Shown here: positions 35,101-45,144 of the stretch, one piece after another
How the letters are laid out: every line of letters starts with the position of its first letter
Position numbering within the stretch: the first letter of the stretch is position 1
Origin: Colius striatus
Taxonomy: Eukaryota; Chordata; Aves; Coliiformes; Coliidae
DNA length: 64,000 nt
Assembly (NCBI RefSeq): GCF_028858725.1
Contig: NC_084768.1
Coordinates: 1,843,853 to 1,907,852 of the forward strand
Direction: 5' to 3'
Program-made: the position numbers and the translations under genes
Notes under the pieces: generated by a model
What the model was told of the DNA's origin: nothing
Databases searched by the model: none
Seen by the model: only the letters and a program-made list of their open reading frames with translations

Positions 35101-36337
35101 CCTGTTGGGAGCAGTGGGAAGGCAGTCTTCCTGCTGGCGTCCCTGCCAGAGAGTATCGAGGTCCTCAGGCAGCTCCTCCGTGCTGGAGAAAATTTGGAAG
35201 ATCAGAGCCAGGAAGAGTTGGGGGAAATGATCACTCACATTTATAAAGTAGTCGGGCTTGCAGATGATCTCCAGCAGTGCCCTGGTTGCCTGCAGAAAAG
35301 AGAACAGCCTGAGACGGTGCTCAGTGCCGATAGAGCCCCTTGCAGAGACTGAGCCCAGGGGCCAGAAACTCACAGCCAGGGCAAAGACGTCCTTCCTGCC
35401 CCCATCAGAGGTGCACGTGCTGTGCAGGGGCCAGTCCTGCAGCACGAGGAGCAGCTCCCGCAGCACCTTCTCTGCTGTCTCGCCATTGGGGATGATCTCC
35501 CTCCAGATGGTTGCAGCATCTCTGCGGGCCCAGAGATCAGTGTTAGGGGGATGGCGGCCACAGCCCCGTGGCCTGGGCAACCATGGGGTCTGGGGTCGGT
35601 CACCAGCCCGGCGTCTGCCCACTGCCCCTCGCCAGCAGCACCCAGCCGGCCTGGAGCAGGGCAGTGGGCTCTGGGGCTGCCGGGCCAGCACTGGCAAACA
35701 GAGGGGCTAGAAGCTCCTGCAGACCTCCATGTGCCTGGCAGCTCCATGGGACGGGCTCTACAGCCGGTGATCCCTGAGCTCTCAGGGCGGCTGGGCCCTG
35801 TTACCTGTTGCATGATGGAGCATGGTGCAAGAGGGTCGCCACCACGTCATGTAGGTCCTCAAGATTCAGCTCCCGAAAGCTCTTGCCCAGCACGTGCTTA
35901 GCAGACACTTTGCTGGGCCGCTCTGCTTCTGGCAGGTCCCGGTCTGGATCAGGCAAAGATTCAGGGGGCCGCTCCTCTTCCACCAGGTTGCACTCTGGAT
36001 GGGGCACAGAGCGAGCTCAGGCAGAGCTGAGGGGCTCTGGGGACGCTGACTCGCATCTCTCTGGCCGCAGTCTGGGGCTGGGGGTGCCCAGGGCATGGAG
36101 CTGGGCCGTGGGGAACAGCCCCGTCCCTTCTTTCCCTGGGGACGTCCAGGGGAGAAGGGACAGGGCCCAGGTGGCTGCGGCCACCAGCGCTGGGGCCCAG
36201 CTCAGCCACTCACCTGCCTCCAGTGGCTGCACCTTCTCCACCACTCTGGGCTGCCCTGCTGCCACAGCCCCAGGGCCTTTCTCCTTTCTCTTCTCCATCC
36301 AGGCCAGCCTGGGCAACCAGGGGGGTCTCTCTGCCAT
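32149..36337 (-). CDS. Maestro heat-like repeat (MROH) family protein, 13 exons
   Basis: An alpha-helical HEAT-repeat protein of the MROH family, expanded in birds; molecular role unknown. Exons: 36337-36214 (start MAERPPWLPRL), 35994-35805, 35521-35374, 35289-35102, 35013-34876, 34387-34273, 34189-34052, 33783-33607, 33473-33318, 33192-33091, 32947-32845, 32656-32600 and 32324-32149. All phases match and the chain gives about 603 residues without a stop. Typical pieces are HVLGKSFRELNLEDLHDVV, FALQTLKELFCCLRYDRVVF, LMRCLVLRTLIALCNKPSV, ASRVTLLQAATFLKKRRLRQ and the C-terminal ALQRVTSDSSSSVANLASQT, near the usual MROH ending. All donors are GT except after exon 6, where AT stands at 34272-34271. 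The C-terminus carries a tandem RRSSLWT duplication. It is shorter than many MROH proteins, so further 5' exons or a truncated paralogue are possible. The specific member is not assigned. Confidence 0.85.
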
Positions 36338-36956
36338 CCTGTTGAGGCCTGGCCTCGAGGGCTGAGAGACACTGTGGGCAATGCGCCGTGGGTGCGGGTC
36401 AGGGGGAGCGAGGTGTCTGCACAGGGGCTCCTGGCAGCCACACTCTGTCCCGTCCTGTCCCGTCGCCTCCTCCGGGCACTCTGGGGTGCTCACGGCAGCG
36501 CCAGCGCCTACATCCCGTCAGAGGCTCTGTGACACGCTGCCACGCCCCGTGGGGCCCCGTTTCCCCCTCACACCAGCCCCAGCCCCGCCACAAAGCAGCT
36601 CCCTGGGCCGGCACCTCGCAGCCCTCCACGGCCCAGAAACAACTCCCAGGCAGCAGAGGAACGGCAGCTCATTGCTGGGGGAGGCTTTGTGGGCAGCTCC
36701 AGGGACAGGCTTTGCAGGCTGAAGTGGTTTAAGCTCAGCTGGACACAAAGACCAAGAAGCCACTGGCTCAAGGGTCCCCACTGCCCCTGGTGGGTCTGTT
36801 GCAGATACAAAACCCTTTTAGTCAATCACCTAACACCACAGTAACCAGCTGAGCACTTGTTAAGCACTTGCTAATAGTCTCATCAATTAGCACTTGCAAA
36901 TAGTTGAGTCACCTCATGGGTAGGTCAGTAACTTTAAATTACTTATTGAAGGACCA
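36338..36956. other. 5' flank of the MROH gene
   Basis: GC-rich to about 36780, then AT-rich with repeated TTAGCACTTG words at 36850-36905. The MROH promoter and any 5' UTR exon should lie here on the minus strand, but no clear core promoter motif was seen. Confidence 0.4.
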
Positions 36957-38190
36957 TAGAATCACAGAATCATAGAATGGTGGGGTTGGAAGGGACCTTT
37001 ACAGATCATCTAGTCCAACCCCCCCTGCAGAAGCAGGGTCACCTAGATCAGGTCACACAGGAACGTGTCCAGGCGGGTCTTGAAGACCTCCAAGGAAGGA
37101 GCCTCCACAACCCCCCTGGGCAGCCTGTTCCGCTGCTCCGTCACCCTCACAGTGACATCGTTTTTTCTTATGTTTAAGTGGAACTTTTTGTGTTCCAGCT
37201 TCATCCCATCACCCCATGTCCTGTTATTATCTACTATAGAAAGAAGGGATGTCCCAGCCTCCTGATACCCAGCCTTTAGATATTTATAAATGTTAATAAG
37301 GTCTCCCCTCAGTCTCCTCTTCTCCAGACTAAACAGCCCCAGCTCCCGCAGCCTTTCCTTGTATGAAAGATGTTCCAGTCCCCTGATCATCTTGGTGGCC
37401 CTGCGTTGGACTCTCCTGTCCCTCTTGAGCTGGGGAGCCCAGAACTGGACACGGGACTCCAGATGAGGCCTCACCAGGGCGGAGTAGAGAGGGAGAAGAA
37501 CCTCCCTCGACCTGCTGCCAACACTCTGCTTGATGCCCCCAGGCTGCCATTGGCTTCTTGGCCACGAGGGTACATTGATGGCTCATATTTAGCTTATTAT
37601 CAACCAGGACTCCCAGGTCTCTCTCTGCAGAGCTGCTCTTCAGCAGGTCGACTCCCAGCCTGTCCTGGTGCAGGGGGTTGCTCCTTCCCAGAGGCAGGAC
37701 TCTGCCCTTGTCCTTGTTGAACCTCAGGAGGTTCCTCTGTGCCCAACTCTCCAGCCGGTCGAGATCCCACCGAATGGTAGCACAGCCTCTGGGGAATCAG
37801 CCAGTGCTCCCAGTTTGGTGCCAGCGGGGAACTTGCTGAGGGTACGCTCTGTCCCCTCACCCAGGTCAATGATGAAGATGTTGAACCAGACTGGCCCCAG
37901 ATCCCATCCCTGTGGAACTCCACTGGCCACAGACCTCCAACTCGACTCTGTGCCATTGATCCCCACCCTCTGGGCTCTGTCATTCAGCCAGCTCTCCATC
38001 CACCTCACTGTCCTCTCATCCCAGCCACACTGCCTGAGCTTTCTGATGAAACCTTTCTGATTCCCCCTCACCATCCTTCTGCTGCCGATGTACTTGAAAA
38101 ATGCCTCATTCCTGTCCTTACCATCCCTGGCTACATTTAATTCTAGAAGGGCTCGCCTTCCCAGTTGCACCCCTGCATGCCCTAACTGCA
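36957..38190 (-). mobile_element. CR1 LINE, about 1.2 kb 3' part
   Basis: The longest CR1 in the window. On the minus strand it holds reverse-transcriptase motifs [38 protein letters not shown] and [18 protein letters not shown] (a decayed S-GVPQG-LGP-LF-IFI core), then the GLEHLSYKERLRELGLFSLE tail. It ends at 36957-36985 in the CATAGAATCACAGAATCATAG 3' terminus. Frameshifts and a damaged active-site region make it inactive. Confidence 0.95.
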
Positions 38191-38194
38191 TGAC

Positions 38195-38610
38195 CTAACT
38201 GCAAGAGTGGCTTACCACACATGAAAAGGACCTGTTCAGACAAGACCCTCGTATATACATTTGTTAGGTTACCTTAGCTGTTCCCCTAGCTGCTCCTAAA
38301 ACAAACAGACTGATATCTTGTTTTACTAGTGTTTAACCAATCACTATGATACTGAGACATTTTAGAGTAGTTAGGAACCAATCACGGCAAAGGGCAAATG
38401 AAGAGACGGACATTTGATGCATGCTTTTGTTGGCAAATGCAGTTCTTTGTTTGAAGCGGATCAAAACCTTGACACTGGTAACTAACGCCGAAGCACGTTT
38501 GGAGGAGCTTGTGTCTCCCAGGGCTGCAGTTATTCTGCTGATCTGCATTCCTGTGTAGAGAAGCTTTTTCGCAATTGCGGACCCGACAACAGTTTTGGCG
38601 ACCCAGATGG
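38195..38610 (+). mobile_element. LTR-leader-like piece, possible primer binding site
   Basis: At 38585-38610 the sequence ACAACAGTTTTGGCGACCCA followed by GATGGGAC looks like an LTR end followed by a tRNA primer binding site starting TGGCGACCC. The 390 bases before it could be the LTR but lack a clear AATAAA. No gag frame follows. Tentative. Confidence 0.35.
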
Positions 38611-40164
38611 GACCTTGCGAGTGAGACTGGACGGGATCGGACGCTGATCGAACTCCAGCCGGCAGCGAGGGAGGACCATCGCCTGTGCCCCTTACAGCTC
38701 CTCGCAACGTTCCCTGCAGTGGTAAGGCACTTCTCCTCGGCTGGGGGCGGAACCTGCTGAACCAGCCTGTGAGTCGCGGTGTCGGAGACCGGAGCTCCCG
38801 CGGCTCTCCTGTCATATTACAGAAGCACCAGAGGCATCCATTTCTGCTCCAACGGACACTGTGAAGATTAAACCCGGTGTATCTTCCCTTGTCATGACGA
38901 TGCCGTTTATTTCTGTTTGTCGGTTAAGACCTTCCTTAAAAAATGGGTTTTTCATACAAAAGCGACTCGAAACTGAGCCAAGGCATCCTGCCTGAGAAGC
39001 CGTGAAGAAAGAACCAACGTGGGCAGTTCCAAAGAGATACACCCACACAGGAAAACAAAGATTGCAGCGTTTGGGAGTGTTTTGATTGGTTCGCCTTTTC
39101 CTATCAAGAACTGTACAGCTGTGAGAACCCATGCACTGGGCAGCTGTTACTGTAGCACAGACAGCGTACCAGATTTACCAAAAAAAAAAACCAAACCCCA
39201 AAAGCAATTTGGGACCCATTTCCCTTCAGAAATGACCAGAATTCTCTACCTGGAATTCCAAACCTATTTGCAGCAGAAGCTGCCATGAAAAACAAGAAAG
39301 GGAAAGATCTCAACCAGCATCTTTGGCAATGTTTTCAAGAATATTTTTAAGCAGATCCCAAAGTTGCCACTATGCCCCCATTTCGCTGCTCTTGCCCTCA
39401 TTTTAGACACTCCCTGGCCAAGTGAGGCTGCACTGCAGTTTGGAATAGGCCACTGAGCAGACCAGCAGAGCCAAAGCTCCAGAAGACACCCGTCGTGACC
39501 GTTTCAGGCCTTTACTGAAGTCCAGACATTTGTGTTGATCCGGTTGATGGAGAGCATTCTCTTTTAGACCAAGATGACACACGACGCAAGCAGTGTGTGT
39601 ATGGGGGAGGAACAGATTTCTCCTGGAAGGAACTGAACAAGGAGCAATCAAAGTTTCATGGGAAATCAAGGAGTCTTCCCGCTGGAGTTTCATGTCATGG
39701 ATTCTGCGGTTCCTTTGGAGGCCTCTCGTCAACCGTAGAGAGCTTGGCAAGTATTGAACTGGAGTTATGAATTGGAGGCCTCTTGTGTCCTCATTTTTCC
39801 CAACAAACACTGCAGTTATGAATTGGAGGCCTCGTGTCCTCATTTTTCCCAACAAATGTCACCAAATTTCCATGGGGTTGTTGTGAGCTTTTTTTTCCTG
39901 TACATGAAGGTACCATGGAGAGGAGACTTGGAAGTCTGTTGTTCTCCCCATGCACACAGATGCTTCCTTCAAGGACAAGTGGCTCTGTTTTCGCTGCATC
40001 TGCAGGAACACAGTGTGCTGTGCTGCAGAGCCAGATGCCCATTTGTGAGCAGATGCAGCTGCCACTCCTGCGACTGACAGCTTCTACATCATGTGCACCT
40101 TGTAGTCCTTAAGTCAGGTAGAGCTTTGAAATGCAAAGTGGAGAGGAGAATGGGAAGGGTGTTT
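38611..40164. other. Intergenic; contains a 50-bp tandem duplication
   Basis: At 39762-39860 the block starting AGTTATGAATTGGAGGCCTC and ending in TTTTTCCCAACAAA occurs twice in tandem. Otherwise no gene or known repeat was recognised; it may be decayed retroviral interior if the upstream LTR call is right. Confidence 0.45.
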
Positions 40165-40480
40165 GTGATGGGTTTGCAGACCTTTAAGCTCATCGAGTTC
40201 AACCCCTGACGCTGCCAGGCCCATCACTAAACTAAACCACCTCCCTCAGCACCTCATGCGGGCAGCTTTTGAGTATCTCCAGGGATGGGGACTCCACCAC
40301 CTCCCTGGGCAGCCCTCTCCAGTGCTTCATAACCCTCCTGCTTGGTAAAAAAGTTCTCCCTGATGTCCAATCTAAAGCTCCCCTGGGGCAACTTGTGCCC
40401 ATGTCCTCGTGGTGCCTTTGCAGAGCTGGGACAAGCCTCTCCCGCTGGGCTCATCGCCAGGGCTCCATCTGCAGGGGCTC
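40165..40480 (-). mobile_element. CR1-like LINE 3' fragment
   Basis: The plus strand shows the complement of a CR1 3' region: TCATCGAGTTCAACCCCTGA, then GGGGACTCCACCACCTCCCT and TGGGCAGCCCTCTCCAGTGC. The words differ from the other copies here, suggesting another CR1 subfamily. It ends where the CpG-rich block begins. Confidence 0.75.
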
Positions 40481-40699
40481 TGAGGAGGGGCAAAGCTTCG
40501 TGCAGCTCGGCGCAGCCTTTTCTGGCGCCTGCGGGAGACGCCTGGGCTGGGAGGTGCCCAGAAGGGCCGTCCCTGGGGAAAGCAGGAGGGGAAAGCACGG
40601 CCCTGCCAGCGCTGCCAGTCCTCGCCAGCGGCCCTCGCTGGCGCGATCGGGGCTCCTCGGGGCTGGATCGGGCCCCTCCCAGTAGCCTCACTGGTGTTG

Positions 40700-41240
40700 G
40701 GGGAGGGTGTGGGGTGTCCAAAGGGGACCCAGAGGTGCCGGGGGTGGCAGCCGAAGGTTTGCGGCGGGTGTCGGCCCGCGGGTGCCCATCGGGCAGCCTC
40801 AGCGGAAAACGGGGGGAGGTGGGGGGCCGGTGTCATCCTCAAGCGCTCCCTCCTGCAGCAAAGGGCGGGGGGAGGCGGGGCCGGGCTGCGGTCCGTGTCC
40901 GCTGGAGGCGCGGGAAGGGAGGAGCGTGGGCAGAGGCGACGGCCCGGCCCCCGTGCCCTCAGCCAAGATGGCGGCGGCAGCGTCACGTTGCCCTCGGCGC
41001 ACGCGCGAGCGGAGCGCGGGCCCGGGGCGGCCGCTGCCGGGAGCGGGGAGGGGTCTGATGGTGCCCCGCGGCCCCTGCCCCCGCTGCGAGGCCGCGGTGG
41101 CCCGACTCGGGCGGCTTCGGCCTCTTGTCGCCTGCCCGGGGGTGGGGGCGCGGGGAGGTGTCAGGAGCTTCTGAAAAGGGACCCGGGTGTGGTGAGAGCA
41201 GCCCCCGAAAAAGGACACAGGCGTCGTGAGGCGCTAGAGA
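40700..41240 (+). promoter_or_regulatory. CpG island promoter candidate with YY1-type motif
   Basis: A strongly CpG-rich stretch containing CCAAGATGGCGGC at 40963-40975, the YY1 motif usually found just downstream of vertebrate housekeeping start sites with the ATG inside it. The frame from that ATG is open for 68 codons (40968-41174, MAAAASRCPRRTRERSAGPG...), compositionally biased to Arg/Gly/Pro. It may be a first exon; no downstream exon was found before 43 kb on the plus strand. Confidence 0.5.
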
Positions 41241-43139
41241 TGGCTTCTTGGTGGAGTTTTGAGGGGAAATGTGCGGTTTTGGTGGCTGTGAGAAACGCTG
41301 ATGTTGTTTTTGCAGAATTGGAAAAGAAATGAAGCCAAAGAATTGGGGTTGTCCTGGCCTTGTCCCTTTCTGCATGGTGTCAATCGGTGAATTGGCCCTG
41401 GGACTGTTCTCTGGCTCTGTGTAGCAACTGACATCTCTTTGTTTGAAGTGTTAATTAGAGTTTAAATCTTACGACTGGGGGGGGAATTGACCATAGGAGA
41501 CAAAAACCAGCCATCCTCTGGGGGGCTGGAGAAGTTGTAAATCTTGGAGTAGCTAATCAATGGGGAAACAAGGGAGGGACCTTGCTGGTTGGTCCAAGTC
41601 ATATTTGTACCCACAGTTCCCCCCATTTTCTTTTTGCACCAGCCAGACTTCAGCAACACATTTCAAAAATTAAAGGTGCATGAGGAAAACATCAGTGTTC
41701 TTACCCATGGCCATGAGTTTACAATAAAAGGTCAATAACAGCTACACTGCTGAACAATCCAACACAGAAATCCACACATTCAAATTAACAGACTCTGATA
41801 CGTGTTGCTAGGAGGGACGCACACTGGCGAGAAGGGATGAGTTCTCTGTAACTCCACTGACGTTTCTGTTTCCTGAATGTAGTTTTGGACTATTCTTCAA
41901 TTTCTTCAGCGTGCTTATCTGTGAGCATTATCTGTGAGCTGGAAATATCTCTTCATCCGTAGAAAACACACCATTTTTGCTTTCAGGTTTCCACTGGCCG
42001 TCTTGTTCAGTTCTTCAGTTCTCCTAATGAGATACAGATTGCTGGAGGAATTTGCAGCAGCATATGGGGCGCCACAGTTGGCAGGGTTTACATTTCAATA
42101 GGGTGATGGATTGAGGGTGGATCGGTTGGTTCTTTCCTCAAGATTGTTTTTTCCATTGCTCTTACAGCCATTAAGTCCTTTTTGTTGAAATGGCTTGATC
42201 CACTTAGCTGGGACTTAGCTGGGATCATTGCCTGTTGTGGGAAATGCACAGGATTTTTTTCTCTTTTCTATTGCCAGAACAGAAAAGCTTCTCATTAAGG
42301 GGAATCATTGACAACACTCAACACTACCTCCCATCCTATCACCTTCCTGTTCCTTCCCCACATCTACATACTCCTGCACTCAGATGCCTGGGGTGAGAGG
42401 AATATGCCTGGGGGTGATCCTTACTCAGCACACGTGAAGCACACATTGAACTGAACATGCCTAAATTCTCTGCTAAGCAAGAACAGACAAATCCAGCCCT
42501 GAAATTCAGGGGCTGGTCCTCCTTTCCCCCACCACCTGTGCCATAACTCTTGAATACTGCATCTCCTATTCACACTTCCAGCTCTCCAGAACAGGGAACA
42601 CAGCTCCTTTGTTTCCAAAGCAAAGTTTTGCATGTGCTGTGAGAATAATGAATCATCGCGTTGTTATGGAAGTCATTTCAAAGAACTGGTGACAGTAAAC
42701 TCAATCTTCACTGCCTCTGCTGTTAATAAGGATGCAGCCTTGGTTATAGCCTCTGTAACAGGGAAATGAAACCCCTGATAGCAGGAGGGAAATGGCCTCT
42801 CTGCTACGAGACAATTGCCAGTTCATGATCTAAAAGCCTGTGGTGTATTGGTCTGATTCTTGAGCCACTTGTCATTCCAGCTCAGAGGCCAGTTCTTTTC
42901 TGCTGGTGTTGCCAGAACCCCAGGGCTCGCCTGGGAGATGGGTGGAAAGTACCTGAGCAACTTCTCACAGCACAAGTAAGGAACCAATCCTTGATTGCTG
43001 CTGGCAAGAGACTGTCACTAATGTGAGAGTTTGCAGGTGTGCCAGAGGGTGCAGAGGCACCCGGGCTGCAAGAAGAGCATTGGTGCAAGGCAAGGACACA
43101 TGATTCAGTCCCCAGCACTGTCTGAAACAGCCGCTCCTG
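41241..43139. other. Intergenic, no gene recognised
   Basis: AT-richer than its surroundings. No exon chain, RNA gene or named repeat was identified. A G-tract of nine occurs at about 41477. Confidence 0.45.
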
Positions 43140-43645
43140 GCACACCACGGCCTCATTTTAGAGGTTGTGCTAGTCTTGAGCTGCACAGGGACATCCTGAC
43201 CTGGCCAGCAGGAGGAAACACTTCAAAATTGAAGGACACCAAACTGGGGGGAGTAGTCAACACAGCAGGTTGGGCTGCTATTGAGAGGGGCCGTGGCAGG
43301 CTGGAGAAATAGCCTGATGGCAACTTCACATAGTGCAGAGATGGAAAACGTGAAATACTGTAGCTGGGATGGAATAACCTCCAGCACAGGCTGGGTGCTG
43401 ATGGGACAGAAAATACTCTACAGAAGAGGACCGGAGGGGCTGGAGCACAGGACACACGGGGAGATGCTGAGATAAATGGATTTGTACAGCCTTGAGAAGG
43501 AAAGATGAAGACTGACTTCAATTGATCTTTCTTTCTTGTTGTGTTACTTGCAAACCTGATCCTGGCCTTGCTTGGAGCAGTGTGTTTGCTCCGATGATCT
43601 CCAGAGGTCCCTTCTGACCAAAGCAATTCTATCATTTTATCTTAT
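43140..43645 (+). mobile_element. Degraded CR1 LINE fragment
   Basis: A plus-strand frame reads TKLGGVVNTAGWAAIERGRG then RLEK, a decayed CR1 reverse-transcriptase segment. It ends near 43640 with GATCTCCAGAGGTCCCTTCT followed by GACC, the usual CR1 3' region, and a partial terminal tail. Confidence 0.8.
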
Positions 43646-44720
43646 AAACATGCCCAATTCCATTTAACATATTCCCCAAATTGCTCCTGTCTCACACATA
43701 TCCGTGCATAGATGTGCAGGCAGACGGCAGATTGGTGGACATTAGAGAAACTCAACTGTTAGGAAAGCCCCCAGTGGAGAAGTCACTAGGACACTTTGCT
43801 GAACACTTAAAACAGAGTAAAAAAAGAGAGCAGAAACACAGGAACCTCTGAGTATTTAACAAGAAATCTGAATGAATGGGAGGAAAACTTGCTTAGCATG
43901 AAATGTTGCTTACATGTGGAAATTTCAAGCTAGCTTTCCAAAGTTCATAATGAAATGAAAGAGGAAAGTCCTGCCCAACCCCTGCCCCAGCTATTTGCTG
44001 CTCCTTTTGCCTGTGCTCTTATCAGTAGCTGCTTTAAAGCCTGCAGATACAACTTTTTTCCTTTAAAAAGGTTGGATCCCATGATTTAAGAGAGAGAGAG
44101 ACCGGGGTTGGCGGCAGTGTGAGGTGGTTGGCACGGGCAAGCTGTGTGCCGTGGGGCCTGGTCGGAAGGCGCTGGTCTGTGGGGCTGAGGGCCCAGAGCG
44201 CTGGCTCCACTGAGGGCCCTGTGGGAGGGACAAGGAGAGGTGTGGGGAGAAAGACAAGAAAAGAAAAGAAAGCCCCTTCCAAACTCACTGGTGCCGGCAG
44301 CTCCCCATGGACAGGTGCTGCTGTCTGGTGCTCACCAGGTGCAGAGCACCGTTGCTCCTCGGCACACGAGCCGCTGCCTGCTTTGCCTCACACGGGGCAC
44401 CACTTGCTGCTCTCGGGCCGGTGGGGATAGGGGCAATGCGCTGAAACACATCAGACCCACTCTGGGCTGCTGAAGGGGGAGCACTGCCAAGAGCAAGTGC
44501 TGCCATGCTGTGTGCCCCTAATTTATTGTCAGTCACATCATCTTCGTTTTTGTTTGTAATTACTGCTGACTTTCACGCTTTGTCTGTTTTCCACCCTCAC
44601 ACTGCTGCTTCGCACACTCTGGACAGGGCATTCTGTAACATCAGCTCATTTGCCCACAATCAGTCACATACTCTAAGGTCACTTCACATTTTTGCCAATT
44701 ACCAGTTCTTTGTTCCCACA
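43646..44720. other. Intergenic flank of the KASH5 exon duplicate
   Basis: No gene recognised. A short (GA)n tract sits at 44091-44101 and an AAAGAAAAG purine tract near 44255-44275. Confidence 0.45.
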
Positions 44721-44948
44721 GGTCACGTTGCCTGGAGCACGAGTTCTGGCCCTGCTCCTCACCGATGGACCCTTCCAGGCGGCACGACGCGATCCAGTGC
44801 CTCATGATGGCGCAGAAGGTTGGCATGTCCAGCACCGTGCCCGTGGCCGAGGGCTCCAGCATGAGGCGCAGGGCTCTCAGAGGCCCTTCCTCTGCGCTCT
44901 GACCGCTCACTGCCTGCAGGTACTCGACCACCCGCTGGGCCACCACCC
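44721..44948 (-). pseudogene. KASH5: Duplicated KASH5 exon 2 fragment
   Basis: This 228-base block is nearly identical to 49491-49718, i.e. most of KASH5 exon 2 plus adjacent intron. It still reads VVAQRVVEYLQAVSGQSAEE and LEPSATGTVLDMPTFCAIMR. The copy breaks four bases inside the exon, so the acceptor of the original (CACAG|GGACG) is replaced by GGTTTGGGG, and the GTCAGT donor is altered. It lies about 200 bases beyond the KASH5 stop codon in the same orientation. It is therefore a non-functional recent local duplicate unless captured by new splice sites. Confidence 0.93.
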
Positions 44949-45144
44949 CAAACCCACAGAGAGATTGAGGGAGGCTCATAAAGTTGCTGTCAAGATGTTG
45001 AGTCTGAGGCTGTTTATTTTTGCGGGGTGGGGGGAGCACTGGGATGAACTGGAACAATCTGGGACGGATTGGGATGAACTGGAACGAGCTGGAATGGACT
45101 AGGATGGACTGGGGGCTTTGGGGACAGCCCCCTCCCCTTCATTT

